Assembly (NCBI GenBank): GCA_017534445.1
Contig: JAFXWC010000058.1
Span: forward strand, 1 to 64,000
Direction of reading: 5' to 3'
Source of the DNA: Treponema sp.
GTDB lineage: Bacteria > Spirochaetota > Spirochaetia > Treponematales > Treponemataceae
Length of the DNA: 64,000 nt
Shown in pieces: positions 8,177 through 17,291 of this stretch; position 1 is the first letter of the stretch, and every line of letters begins with the position of its first letter. The position numbers and the translations under genes are program-made. The notes beneath the pieces were generated by a model that saw only the letters and a program-made list of their open reading frames with translations, was not told where the DNA came from and searched no databases.

Positions 8177-10189
8177 TTACATCAAATTTACCGGGTCTAC
8201 GTCTACTTCTATGTAAACGTTTTTGGGGGCGCTGTAGCCGTAGACTAGGACTTCCGCCATTTTTTGCATGGGGGCAATCTGCTTGCTGCGGAGGATTATC
8301 TGGTGGCGGTAGTTTAGGCTTATCATGCTTAGGGGGCATTCTGCAGGTCCAAGTATGTCTACGCCGCTCTGTATGTTTGCCTTTAGGATGTGGTAGGCTC
8401 CGTTTGCGGCTGTTTTTGCGGCTTCCGATACTGACGAGCGGAATACGAAGCGCAGCAGCCTTGAATATGGGGGAAAGCAGAGTATCTCTCTGTTCTGAAG
8501 CTCCCTTGTGTAAAATTCTTCCGTCTGCGCGCTTACCGCAAGTGCAATTGGTTCCCTGTCCGGGCTGTAGCTTTGCACGATTACCCTGCCGTCGGGAAAG
8601 AATCTTCCTGCCCGCCCCGCAACCTGGGTGATTAGTGCGAAGGTTCTTTCTGCTGCCCTAAAGTCCGGCATGTGGAGCCCTGTGTCTGCAAGGACGACTC
8701 CTGCAAGCTTTAGGCGGGGAAAGTTAAGGCCCTTTGCAATCATCTGGGTTCCAAGGAGAATGTCGTATTCGCCGCTTTTGAATAGGTTAAGCTTTTCCTG
8801 CAGCTCTCCTTTTTTTGTTAGGGAATCCGTGTCTATCCTCATCACTTTTGCAGATGGAAACTTTGACTTAACTTCTGCCTCTATGAATTCTGTTCCAAAG
8901 CCAGAGTAGCCTACGTCCAGCGAACCGCATTCCGGGCATTGGGCTGGCGGCTGGATTGAATATCCGCAGTAGTGGCAGCGGAGCCGGTTTTCCGTTTTGT
9001 GGTAGGTGAGGGGGACTGAACAGTTTTTGCACTTCATCTCGAAACCGCAGCTGTTGCACCTAAAAAAATGGGTGAAGCCCCGCCTGTTAAGAAAAAGTAT
9101 TGTCTGCCGCTTTTGGTCTAGTGCTGAACGGATTTCTTCTTCTAGCTCGCGGGAAAGGCAGCCCCCCTGTGAAGGTTCAAGGCTAAGGTTTACGGCTCTT
9201 ATGCTTGGCATTGCTCCACCTGCAAGCCTTTTGGTAAGGGTGTGGCGTATTATGGTTTTGTCTTCCATTGCCTTCCATGATTCTACGGAAGGGGTTGCGG
9301 ATCCCATTACAAGCGGAATGCCAAGCTTTGCAGCCCTGTGCATGGCAACCTGCCTCGCGTGGTAGCGGGGTGCAGAGCCAGACTTGTAGGAACCGTCATG
9401 CTCTTCGTCTATTATTATTAGCCCCAGTTTTTTTACCGGAGCAAATATGGCGCTTCTTGCTCCTACCACAATCCTTGCCTCTTCGTGGAGAATCCTCTTC
9501 CATTCATTAAGCCTTTGGCTTGGGGTAAGGCCAGAATGCAGTACGGCGGCAACCTTTCCAAACCTTTGGACTACGGCTTCTACAACCTGCGGTGTAAGGC
9601 CTATTTCCGGCACAAGGTATATTACCCCCATTCCCTTTTGAAGGGTTCTTTCTGCTACGGTAAGAAAGACTTCTGTTTTTCCGCTGCCTGTGGTTCCGTA
9701 GAGGTAGTGGAAGAGGCTTTCGCTTTGGGTAAGGATTCCTTCTACTGCGGCTGTCTGTTCGCTGCTGAGTTCTTTTTTTTCAAAGCTAAGGTCGTCTTCC
9801 GTAAAGGAAAAAGAAGAGCTGTCTGTTTCCCTGCGGCCAGACGGAATCATTGCAAAGACTGTTTCCCCGATTGACGAGAGGTAGTACTTTTGCATCCAGA
9901 GCGCGGTGTTGTACAATTCCTGGGTTAGGATAGGCTCTTTGTCTATGTAGCGCAGGGCAGTCCTTATTTTTGTTTTGTCAACGGGGCAGTTTGCCGGTAT
10001 GCCGTCGTGAATGGCCGCAACAATGCCTGTAAGTTTTCTGTTTCCAAAGCGCACTTCAACCCTGCAGCCAAAGGGGGTTTCCGGATTGCCTTTTCCTTCT
10101 TCTGATGAATCTTCCGGTTCCAGGTAGGTGAATGTCTGGTTAAGAGGAACGTTTACTATTACTTCCAGGTAGCGCTGCTTGCTTGTCAT
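8177..10189 (-). CDS. priA: Primosomal replication-restart helicase PriA
   Basis: 3'-to-5' superfamily 2 helicase that reloads the replisome at stalled forks. 670 aa. Seen in order: an N-terminal DNA-binding domain; Walker A GTTGSGKTEVF; the DEEH box in LIIIDEEHDGSYKSG; helicase motif III GSATPSVES; the zinc cluster of four Cys-X2-Cys pairs (CNSCGFEMKCKNC and CHYCGY ... CPECGS); and motif VI QVAGRAGR. The start overlaps the stop of the upstream uracil-DNA glycosylase gene (ATGA). All motifs look intact. Confidence 0.97.
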   Translation of the reverse strand: MTSKQRYLEVIVNVPLNQTFTYLEPEDSSEEGKGNPETPFGCRVEVRFGNRKLTGIVAAIHDGIPANCPVDKTKIRTALRYIDKEPILTQELYNTALWMQKYYLSSIGETVFAMIPSGRRETDSSSFSFTEDDLSFEKKELSSEQTAAVEGILTQSESLFHYLYGTTGSGKTEVFLTVAERTLQKGMGVIYLVPEIGLTPQVVEAVVQRFGKVAAVLHSGLTPSQRLNEWKRILHEEARIVVGARSAIFAPVKKLGLIIIDEEHDGSYKSGSAPRYHARQVAMHRAAKLGIPLVMGSATPSVESWKAMEDKTIIRHTLTKRLAGGAMPSIRAVNLSLEPSQGGCLSRELEEEIRSALDQKRQTILFLNRRGFTHFFRCNSCGFEMKCKNCSVPLTYHKTENRLRCHYCGYSIQPPAQCPECGSLDVGYSGFGTEFIEAEVKSKFPSAKVMRIDTDSLTKKGELQEKLNLFKSGEYDILLGTQMIAKGLNFPRLKLAGVVLADTGLHMPDFRAAERTFALITQVAGRAGRFFPDGRVIVQSYSPDREPIALAVSAQTEEFYTRELQNREILCFPPYSRLLRFVFRSSVSEAAKTAANGAYHILKANIQSGVDILGPAECPLSMISLNYRHQIILRSKQIAPMQKMAEVLVYGYSAPKNVYIEVDVDPVNLM

Positions 10190-10923
10190 TTATTGTAGTC
10201 CGGACAAATTTGGAGCAGCCTTGCCTTGAATGCCTTTAGGTCTTCCCATGCCGGTCTTTTTAGGCTTTCGTCCCTGAGCAGGGCTGAAGGGTGGTAGGTT
10301 GGCAGTAGGGGAATTCCGTTAAGGTCAAAGAATTTTCCGCGGGCAGAATTTATTCCCTCCGTGGTTTTTAGAAGGTTCTGAAAGGCAGTTCTTCCCATTG
10401 CAAGAATCATCTTGGGCTTTAGTAGGTGGATTTGAGCCTGGAGGAAGCCTGAACATGCCTCTGCTTCTTCCGGCTGGGGTGTCCTGTTTGCAGGCGGGCG
10501 GCATTTTACTATGTTTGCTATGTAGCAGTTCTTTGTGCGGTCAAGTTCTATGGCGGAAAGCATTTTGTCCAAAAGCTGGCCTGCTTTGCCAACGAATGGC
10601 CTTCCTGTCTTGTCTTCGTCTTCTCCGGGACCTTCTCCCACAACGAGTACCACTGGGTTTTCTACACCTTCTCCGGGGACTACATTGTTCCTTGTTGCAG
10701 AGAGGGAGCAGTTTTTGCAGGCTTGGATTTTTTGTGCTATGGAGCTAAGGGAAAGCCCGCCTTTTGCTTCTGCAACAGACGTTTCTTTTGCTTCTGCTTG
10801 CGGAAGTGCCGGGTCGTCCGTAAAGCTAGGGGCTGTTTTGAAAGCCTTTGCCGTATAGCCCAGGTTGCAGGAAGATGCCGCTTTGAGTAGGTTGAAGATG
10901 TCTTCTTTTTGTGCTCCAGTCAT
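10186..10923 (-). CDS. Family-4 (Fe-S) uracil-DNA glycosylase
   Basis: Removes uracil from DNA at the start of base excision repair. 245 aa. Seen: CKNCSLSATRNNVVPGEG with two cluster cysteines, GEGPGEDEDKTGRPFVGKAG (catalytic and substrate pocket), NIVKCRPPANRTPQPEEAEAC with the other two cysteines, and a C-terminal TYHPSALLR. This is the family-4/5-like pattern rather than Ung. The frame extends to an ATG at 10953, but that codon lies inside a good promoter whose predicted transcript starts near 10925; the ATG at 10923 is preferred, giving an almost leaderless mRNA. Stop overlaps the priA start by 4 nt. Confidence 0.88.
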   Translation of the reverse strand: MTGAQKEDIFNLLKAASSCNLGYTAKAFKTAPSFTDDPALPQAEAKETSVAEAKGGLSLSSIAQKIQACKNCSLSATRNNVVPGEGVENPVVLVVGEGPGEDEDKTGRPFVGKAGQLLDKMLSAIELDRTKNCYIANIVKCRPPANRTPQPEEAEACSGFLQAQIHLLKPKMILAMGRTAFQNLLKTTEGINSARGKFFDLNGIPLLPTYHPSALLRDESLKRPAWEDLKAFKARLLQICPDYNK

Positions 10924-10931
10924 ATACATTA

Positions 10932-10960
10932 AATATATCAAATACTTGCCCATTCATCAA
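10932..10960 (-). promoter_or_regulatory. Sigma-70 promoter of udg-priA, predicted leaderless
   Basis: On the minus strand: -35 TTGATG (10960-10955), 17-bp spacer, -10 TATATT (10937-10932). The -10 ends eight bases before ATG 10923, so the mRNA would have a leader of about 0-3 nt. It interleaves with the divergent promoter for the glycosyltransferase gene. Confidence 0.6.
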
Positions 10961-10974
10961 GAATAGGGTATAAT
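10946..10974 (+). promoter_or_regulatory. Sigma-70 promoter of the GT4 operon, predicted near-leaderless
   Basis: -35 TTGCCC (10946-10951), 17-bp spacer, perfect -10 TATAAT (10969-10974). The predicted start near 10981 is about 3 nt from ATG 10984 and no Shine-Dalgarno site fits. Its -35 lies within the spacer of the divergent udg promoter, so the two probably compete for polymerase. Confidence 0.7.
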
Positions 10975-10983
10975 GCCCAAGTT

Positions 10984-12231
10984 ATGAAAGTAGTTATGTT
11001 TACGGACGCATATTATCCTCGCATCAATGGTGTTGCCGTTTCCGTAAAGTCTTTTGCAGATTCTCTTGCAATTTTGGGGCACAAGGTTTTAATCGTGGCC
11101 TCTGACTATACAAATAACCATATAGACGAAAACGAGAGGGAGACTTTTTTTAAGCATTTCCGCTACGAAGATGATCCCAATGGCAACAAGAACCTTTCCA
11201 TTTTGCGTTTGCCGGCAGACAAAATTATTTTTTCCAAGGAAGACCGCACAGTCCGTCTTAACCAGTGGTATATCATAAAGGCGGAGGTGGACAAATTTGG
11301 CCCGGATGTTGTTCACGTTAACTCCGAATTTGCAATGGGCTGGTTTGGCGTTACATATGCCCGACACAGGCACGTGGCGCTTATTTTTACCTTTCACACT
11401 CTTTGGGAAGACTATCTTGCAAACTACGTACATTTTCTTCCTTCGTCATGGTCGCAGAAGCTTGGCAAGAATCTGGTTAAGTTCTACCTTAAGAGGGCGG
11501 ACGAAATTATTGTTCCCACGGCCCGTATTGGCGGCGTAATAGGAGAGTACGGTGTTTCCAGGCCATACGACATTCTGCCTACTGGTATTCCTTCCAGCAT
11601 GGTTTCTTTTAACAAGAAGAAGTCTGTGGATTTTTACAAGAAGCTTTACGAGGAATTTCCCCAGCTTGAAGGGAAGCGGATTCTTCTTTACATTGGCCGT
11701 GTGGTTAAGGAAAAGAACCTTCCATTTCTTTTTGACGTTCTTGAAAGGGTTTTGCCTTCCGTTCCAGATGCAGTGCTGCTTTTTGTTGGCGGTGGGCCAG
11801 AGCTTGAGGCTTTAAAAGCGGCTGCTTCTGAGAGGGGGCTTTCTGACCGCGCAATATTTGCAGGCTACAGGGAAAGGGGCGACCTTGTCTACTTTTACAA
11901 GATGGCAAGTGTCTTTACCTTTCCAAGCGTTACGGAGACCCAGGGGCTTGTTACCGTGGAGGCCATGCTTACGGGACTGCCGGTTGTTGCAATTGGAGAG
12001 ATGGGAACCCTTGACGTAATGCAGGGGGACAACGGCGGCTTTATGGTAAGAAACGACGCTGACGAATTTGCCCGGCGTACCATTGAGCTTCTTAGCGATT
12101 CAAAGCTGCATTCCAAGAAGTCCAAGGAGGCTTTTGAGTGGGCGCAGAAGTGGTCCATGAAGTTCCTTGCTCCGCGGCTTGTTGCTTTATATAAGAAAGG
12201 AATTAAAAATCATAAAAAAGGAAACAGATAG
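10984..12231 (+). CDS. Glycosyltransferase family 4 (diacylglycerol glucosyltransferase-like)
   Basis: GT-B fold retaining transferase, 415 aa, cytoplasmic and probably membrane-associated. Seen: N-terminal FTDAYYPRINGVAVSV acceptor-side loop typical of GT4 enzymes that act on lipid or glycolipid acceptors; LYIGRVVKEKNLPFL at the start of the nucleotide-sugar domain; and the E-X7-E motif FPSVTETQGLVTVE followed by AMLTGLPVV. It resembles the 1,2-diacylglycerol 3-glucosyltransferases of spirochaetes and Firmicutes; the precise acceptor is not determined. Followed after 2 nt by an outer-membrane barrel gene, suggesting a common role in surface glycolipid or polysaccharide. Confidence 0.85.
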   Translation: MKVVMFTDAYYPRINGVAVSVKSFADSLAILGHKVLIVASDYTNNHIDENERETFFKHFRYEDDPNGNKNLSILRLPADKIIFSKEDRTVRLNQWYIIKAEVDKFGPDVVHVNSEFAMGWFGVTYARHRHVALIFTFHTLWEDYLANYVHFLPSSWSQKLGKNLVKFYLKRADEIIVPTARIGGVIGEYGVSRPYDILPTGIPSSMVSFNKKKSVDFYKKLYEEFPQLEGKRILLYIGRVVKEKNLPFLFDVLERVLPSVPDAVLLFVGGGPELEALKAAASERGLSDRAIFAGYRERGDLVYFYKMASVFTFPSVTETQGLVTVEAMLTGLPVVAIGEMGTLDVMQGDNGGFMVRNDADEFARRTIELLSDSKLHSKKSKEAFEWAQKWSMKFLAPRLVALYKKGIKNHKKGNR

Positions 12232-12233
12232 AA

Positions 12234-13943
12234 ATGAAGTGTAGAATGATGCGTTTTTCGTTGTGCTTGATAGCCTTGACATTTTTTTCTTTGACTCTTC
12301 ATGCGAGGGGCAAGCAGGGGCTTGTAAATTGCGGCAGCTGGATTTATGACGCTATGACCGAGATTGCCATGGAGGAGGGGCGTGTTGATTTTAGCGACCA
12401 GGCACCTCTTTCCATTGCGGAGATTGAGCTTTATCTTTCCGAGACAGATTATGATTCACTTAGCGAGGCTGGAAAGAAGAACTACGACAGGATTGTGGAC
12501 TATATAGCATACGAGCCACCTGCTTTTAAGGCTGATATTTTTTCTATAAGCATAGAGCCAGAGATGAATGTTGAAGGCTTTTACAAGACCAATGACGACA
12601 TTGACTGGGTGTACGACCGTTACTGCAGGCAACCGCTTTTGACGACACCGCTTAATGTTCAGGGCGGGGACTATTTTACGCTTTCCATGGATGTTACCCT
12701 TCGCGAGTACGACGGGGCGGCTATTCTGGACAACAACTATTCAAACTTTATCTATGCGGACAGCAAGCTTACCCCGGACATAAACTTTCCCCATACGGCA
12801 TACGGAAGCGTGGGCTACAAGTTCAACGACAATGCTGGTGTGAACCTTCAGGTTGGCATGGGACCACAGAGCGTGGGAAGAAGCCTTAGCGGCAGCATAA
12901 TCTGGAGCGAATATTTTACGGGTGCAAGCTATGCAAACCTTGACGTCTTCTCTAAGAATTTTCGCTACAACATGAACATTACCGAATTCAACGTGGACAA
13001 ATACATGTATACTCACCGTCTGGAAGTAAGGCTATTCAAGAAGCTTCAGTTTTCCATTATGGAGTCAATGCTTGTAAATTCTTCGCTTGAACTTCGCTTT
13101 ATGAACCCATTTACAATGTTCCACGGAATGGCACCGTGGCGTGACTATGGCGATGAGGACGGAGACCTTGACCACAGCGACCCGGAAAGCCATACCTGTG
13201 ACTACCTGGCTCTAAAGCTTGTCTATGTTCCTGTAAAGAATTTGCGTCTTTACGGTCTTTTTGCCATGAACCAGTACCAGACTTTTTATGAGCGCAAGAA
13301 CTGGGAAAACGACACAACTCCTAATTCCATGGCTTTTCAGGCTGGTGCGGAATCATACATTCCATTTAAGGGTGGCAATTTCCACTTCTGGCTTGAAGGA
13401 ACTTATACCCAGCCATACATGTACGTAAAGGAAGACCCCAACTGGAGCCTTGTGCGCACCTACAGCGAAAACCTTGGCGACAAGGCAATTTTCTATGAAT
13501 GGGTTGGTAGCCCCTTTGGACCGGACTCTGTTGCAGGAGAGCTTAACATGGGCTACGAAGTTCCGGGCAAATGGGACGTAACTGCAAGCTACCTATTTAA
13601 GGCCTCTGGTGAATATTCAGGCCTTAAGCTTTTTACGGATGATTTGGACTGGGGAGGGCAGGACAAGGTTCCCAACCGTGAGTACTGGGCATATCCAGAC
13701 AGCGACAAGGAGGGTGGCCAGGACAGGGCAAAGAAGCAGCAGGGCTTTAGCACACCCCACGGTACACCAGAATACCTTAACAGGGTTGCGCTAAGGGCAA
13801 GCTTTTCACCGTCTCCCCTTTTTACAATCAGTGCGCAGCCGGCATTCGTTTTTATATTCAACAAAGACAATGTGGATGGAGAGTTTGCTTCCGGCGGGGA
13901 ATTCGCAGTTTCCGCAAAAATAAATTTGAGCAGGTTGTTCTAG
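12234..13943 (+). CDS. Outer-membrane beta-barrel protein, Wzi-like (first of two)
   Basis: 569 aa with an N-terminal signal peptide (MKCRMMRFSLCLIALTFFSL, cleavage near HARG) and a body of alternating amphipathic strands ending in a terminal aromatic strand (KINLSRLF), as in outer-membrane barrels. The block FSIMESMLVNSSLELRFMNP resembles the capsule-assembly Wzi family as found in Treponema. Shine-Dalgarno AAAGGA lies about 11 nt upstream of ATG 12234; the two Met codons at 12246 and 12249 are possible alternatives. Between a GT4 transferase and a paralogous barrel in one apparent operon, which fits surface polysaccharide attachment, but this is inference. Confidence 0.65.
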   Translation: MKCRMMRFSLCLIALTFFSLTLHARGKQGLVNCGSWIYDAMTEIAMEEGRVDFSDQAPLSIAEIELYLSETDYDSLSEAGKKNYDRIVDYIAYEPPAFKADIFSISIEPEMNVEGFYKTNDDIDWVYDRYCRQPLLTTPLNVQGGDYFTLSMDVTLREYDGAAILDNNYSNFIYADSKLTPDINFPHTAYGSVGYKFNDNAGVNLQVGMGPQSVGRSLSGSIIWSEYFTGASYANLDVFSKNFRYNMNITEFNVDKYMYTHRLEVRLFKKLQFSIMESMLVNSSLELRFMNPFTMFHGMAPWRDYGDEDGDLDHSDPESHTCDYLALKLVYVPVKNLRLYGLFAMNQYQTFYERKNWENDTTPNSMAFQAGAESYIPFKGGNFHFWLEGTYTQPYMYVKEDPNWSLVRTYSENLGDKAIFYEWVGSPFGPDSVAGELNMGYEVPGKWDVTASYLFKASGEYSGLKLFTDDLDWGGQDKVPNREYWAYPDSDKEGGQDRAKKQQGFSTPHGTPEYLNRVALRASFSPSPLFTISAQPAFVFIFNKDNVDGEFASGGEFAVSAKINLSRLF

Positions 13944-13944
13944 T

Positions 13945-15789
13945 ATGAAAAAAAAGTTACTTTCGTTTTTTGTTTTTGCAGCAGTTTTGTCGTCAGTATT
14001 TGCACAGGTTTCAGTTGATCCCGACGACTATTTCTACACTCTCTCACAAGGATGGGAAATACGAGGTCTTACAAAGGCAGCCCCTCCAATGAGGCCCTAT
14101 CCCCTTAGGAACATAAGGCAGATTCTTGAGGACGTAATAGAAAATGGCACCCCTACAGACGTTGAGCGTGCCAAATATTATATGGAAAAGATAAACGGCA
14201 AGCCTTGGACGGTAGAGGCCGGCGGTCACGGAACTGCAAAGTTCACCTTTGAGACTGAATTTGACGAAGACACGGAAGAGGGTAAGACCAGTTTTGACGG
14301 CTGCGAAAAAAGCAAGGGCGTATTCATGCTTGCAACCCCCAGGGTCTACGGAGACATTTCCTTTTTGAACGGGCTTGTTTCCATGGGCTACACAGCCGGT
14401 TTTGCTGCCTACAAGGGTCACGAGGATCAATTTGTTCCCCTCTACACAAACTCCAAGCACGACACCCGCACAGACGCAATAGAAGCTGGCCCCCTGGATG
14501 TTTACCTGGACGTAAACGATGCAATTGCCGTGGGTAAGACCAACGTTTTTGCCCAGGCCGGAATTTACCGCACGGGCTACGGTGACTTTTTTGACGAATG
14601 TCCCGCAGTCAATGATGATGCCTTCCACAGCGCGAATTTTTCCTTCTCCGTCTTTAGCGACAAGGTTGCCTACACCCAGATTCTTTCTTCAATAGGTGCT
14701 TCAAGTGCTTACGACGGTGAGGAGCTTTTCCCGGACAAGTATTTTGCCTTCCATGCCATAGAGCTTAAGCTCCATCCAAAATTTACAGTGGCATACTACG
14801 AGTCCTGCGTCTTTGGACAGCGTCTGGATCTTACTTATTTTATTCCCGCACCCTACATGATTGGCGAAGAACTTTCGGGCTTTGGCGACAACGTACAGAT
14901 GGGCCTAAAGTTTAAAATCTTTCCCTTTGACGGCTTTATGTGGGTAACGGACATATATTCTGACGACACGGACATTGAGTCTGCCCTTAAGCTTGACCTT
15001 GACTCAAAGAACCGCTTTGTGCTCCAGAACGGATTTATCTACACACCGGAAAATTCCTTCTGCACAAGGCTTGGCTTTAACTATACAATAATCACTCCCT
15101 ACACCTATTCCCACTGGGAGTATGCAGACGGCTCTTCTGGCGCAATTACCGCGGGAATCCCAAGCTACCAGAACTACACGAACAACGGTCTTTGCATGGG
15201 TCTTTCAATTCCGCCCAACAGCGACCGCTTTAGCCTTTCTGTAGACATGCTGCCAAAGCCCAACATGAAGATAAAGCTTTTCTCCACCTTCATGAGGCAC
15301 GGCAATGTCTGCGAAAGCCTGGAAAATGATGAAGCGCTTGTCTACCTTTCTGCGGACAAAGGCGTTTATTCAACGGACGGAAGTTTGTTCACCCACTCAA
15401 TGTTCTCCGATCCCGAAAGCGACATTGGTGAGCATGTTGACACTGCATGGAACCACCTTAACTTACTTACCCAGGACCACAAGATGTACGCTGCCAAGGT
15501 GGGCTTTGACCTGAACTATGAATTCCCAAAGCAGAAGTGGGGGCAGTTTACGCTTAAATTCGGTTATGCCCTTGAGTACGTTCACAACAAGGGTGTTGAA
15601 AATCCAATGTTCGAGCCTGTATCTGGCCTTAGGTACGACAAAACGGAAGGCAAGTACACTCTGAACGATGTTGAGCAGTCGGATGCCGAACTTGAGCGGA
15701 TTGTGGAAAATTCAAAGGAAGAATGGCTAAGGAATCTTCACGACGAGATGAACCACTACATTACGGTGGGCGGTTCCTTTAGATTTTAG
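13945..15789 (+). CDS. Outer-membrane beta-barrel protein, Wzi-like (second of two)
   Basis: 614 aa; signal peptide MKKKLLSFFVFAAVLSSVFA with AQ after the cut, then an N-terminal alpha-helical stretch and many beta strands, ending in a terminal Phe (VGGSFRF), the signature for insertion by BamA. The segment YYESCVFGQRLDLTYFIPAP lines up by architecture with FSIMESMLVNSSLELRFMNP of the gene before it, so the two are probably diverged duplicates. Starts 1 nt after that gene. Specific function unknown. Confidence 0.65.
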   Translation: MKKKLLSFFVFAAVLSSVFAQVSVDPDDYFYTLSQGWEIRGLTKAAPPMRPYPLRNIRQILEDVIENGTPTDVERAKYYMEKINGKPWTVEAGGHGTAKFTFETEFDEDTEEGKTSFDGCEKSKGVFMLATPRVYGDISFLNGLVSMGYTAGFAAYKGHEDQFVPLYTNSKHDTRTDAIEAGPLDVYLDVNDAIAVGKTNVFAQAGIYRTGYGDFFDECPAVNDDAFHSANFSFSVFSDKVAYTQILSSIGASSAYDGEELFPDKYFAFHAIELKLHPKFTVAYYESCVFGQRLDLTYFIPAPYMIGEELSGFGDNVQMGLKFKIFPFDGFMWVTDIYSDDTDIESALKLDLDSKNRFVLQNGFIYTPENSFCTRLGFNYTIITPYTYSHWEYADGSSGAITAGIPSYQNYTNNGLCMGLSIPPNSDRFSLSVDMLPKPNMKIKLFSTFMRHGNVCESLENDEALVYLSADKGVYSTDGSLFTHSMFSDPESDIGEHVDTAWNHLNLLTQDHKMYAAKVGFDLNYEFPKQKWGQFTLKFGYALEYVHNKGVENPMFEPVSGLRYDKTEGKYTLNDVEQSDAELERIVENSKEEWLRNLHDEMNHYITVGGSFRF

Positions 15790-15796
15790 TTTTTTC

Positions 15797-15895
15797 TTGC
15801 GGCGCTTTTGTTAGCTAAGGGCTTTCCGGGGTTGCGCCTTTCGGCTCCATTGCCTGTCGGCAACGCTCCGCGCCCCTACAATCCCTGCCGTGCCT
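15797..15895 (+). repeat. Intergenic repeat with conserved ends, partner of 19198-19313
   Basis: A 99-bp element between the barrel gene and thiI. Its left 32 bp (15797-15828) match the reverse complement of 19282-19313 at 31 of 32 positions, and its right 17 bp (15879-15895, CAATCCCTGCCGTGCCT) match the reverse complement of 19198-19214 exactly. The core differs and contains a TTGCC/GGCAA hairpin. It also shares GCTTTCCGGGGTT and GCCCCTACAATC with the 41.2-kb element. Confidence 0.8.
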
Positions 15896-15931
15896 GCTTT
15901 TTTTACAGGCATTTAATAGGAGAACAAATTT

Positions 15932-17200
15932 ATGTATTCGGAAATGTATCTTGGAAAAGTTGGAGAGCTTAGCCTTAAGCGCAGCAACATCCGCGTATTT
16001 GAAAGGCAGCTTGTTACCAATGCCCGCACCGCTCTTGAAACTGTTGATGCAAAAATCCACACCCAGTCTGGAAGGCTTTACGTTTCATGCACGCCACAGT
16101 CATGCCAAGCGGTTGAGTACATGCTGGACAGACTTATGGGCATTACTGGCTGGGCAAAGGTTGTAAAGACCCAGAAGGACATTGGAGCCATAACGGATGC
16201 AGTTACTGAACTTGCAAAGAAGGCAAGGGATGCAGGTGCCAAGACCTTTAAGATAGATGCAAGGCGCGAAGACAAGTCTTTCCCCCTAAACTCATACGAA
16301 ATTTGCACGCAGGCTGCAAGCGGAGCCTTTGACTCTGGAATCCTTGCCGTAGATGTTCACAAACCGGACGTCGTCATAAGCGTGGAGGTTCGTGACGAAT
16401 GTTTTGTTTATTCAACTCAGAAAAGGACTTGCCGTGGACTGCCTGTAGGTGTTAGCGGAAAGGGGCTTTTGCTTCTTAGCGGAGGCTTGGACAGTCCTGT
16501 TGCCGGTTACCGCATGATGAGGAGGGGAATGAAGGTTGAATGTATATACTTCCATTCATACCCGTACACTTCCGAAGAAGCACAAAAAAAAGTTGAGGAT
16601 TTGGCGGAAGTTTTGAGCGGCTATGGCTGCGACACCCACCTTAACATAATTCCCTTTACAGACGTTCAGATGAAGATAAAGTCAAAGTCTCCACAGGACT
16701 ACACAACCCTTATGCTTCGCCTCTGCATGATGAAGTGCGCCAACATGCTTGCCCAAAGAATAAATGCACAGTGCCTTATTACAGGAGAAAGCCTTGGCCA
16801 GGTTGCAAGCCAGACCATGGAGAACATGGCGGTTACGGAAAGCTTTGCAGAATACCCGCTTTTAAGGCCACTTGTAGGTTTGGACAAGGAAGAAATTACG
16901 GACACAGCCATCCAGATTGGAAGCTATGACATTTCAATCCTTCCCTACGAGGACTGCTGCGTTCTCTTTAGCCCCCGCCATCCTGTACTAAAGGCTAATG
17001 TGGAAGAAGCCAAAAAGATTTACGAAAGCCTTGAAGTTGACCAGCTTATAGAAGAAGCTTTTAACAACAGAAAGATTATCCGCTATGCCCTTAGGGACAC
17101 CATAGGCAAAAAGTGGGCCACAAAGCCTTACCGCGTACAGGCGGGGAATGTGGTGCAGGGTAGCGATGTGCGCAGTGGCAATGCAGAAGGAACTGAATAA
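15932..17200 (+). CDS. thiI: tRNA 4-thiouridine synthetase ThiI (no rhodanese domain)
   Basis: Uses ATP to activate U8 of tRNA for sulfur insertion and may supply sulfur for thiazole synthesis. 422 aa: N-terminal ferredoxin-like and THUMP domains (about 1-165), then a PP-loop pyrophosphatase domain with SGGLDSP at 183-189 and the DCCVLFSPRHP block holding the conserved active-site Cys. The C-terminal rhodanese domain of the E. coli protein is absent, so sulfur must be received another way. Shine-Dalgarno TAGGAGAA lies about 8 nt before the ATG. Confidence 0.93.
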   Translation: MYSEMYLGKVGELSLKRSNIRVFERQLVTNARTALETVDAKIHTQSGRLYVSCTPQSCQAVEYMLDRLMGITGWAKVVKTQKDIGAITDAVTELAKKARDAGAKTFKIDARREDKSFPLNSYEICTQAASGAFDSGILAVDVHKPDVVISVEVRDECFVYSTQKRTCRGLPVGVSGKGLLLLSGGLDSPVAGYRMMRRGMKVECIYFHSYPYTSEEAQKKVEDLAEVLSGYGCDTHLNIIPFTDVQMKIKSKSPQDYTTLMLRLCMMKCANMLAQRINAQCLITGESLGQVASQTMENMAVTESFAEYPLLRPLVGLDKEEITDTAIQIGSYDISILPYEDCCVLFSPRHPVLKANVEEAKKIYESLEVDQLIEEAFNNRKIIRYALRDTIGKKWATKPYRVQAGNVVQGSDVRSGNAEGTE

Positions 17201-17291
17201 ATTTGCTTACCATGGTCTTTCCCTAATAAAAGGCCCTTTTTATGCCGATACTCAAAAAGTGAAAAACCGTCCTGAATTTTATAAGAAATTT

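Noticed and set aside
8154..8339. Upstream extension of the exported protein gene at 7614
   Set aside because: Lies inside priA; GGAGG and signal peptide fix the start at 8153.
15896..15931. TPP riboswitch before thiI
   Set aside because: No conserved thi-box sequence is visible and the space is too short.
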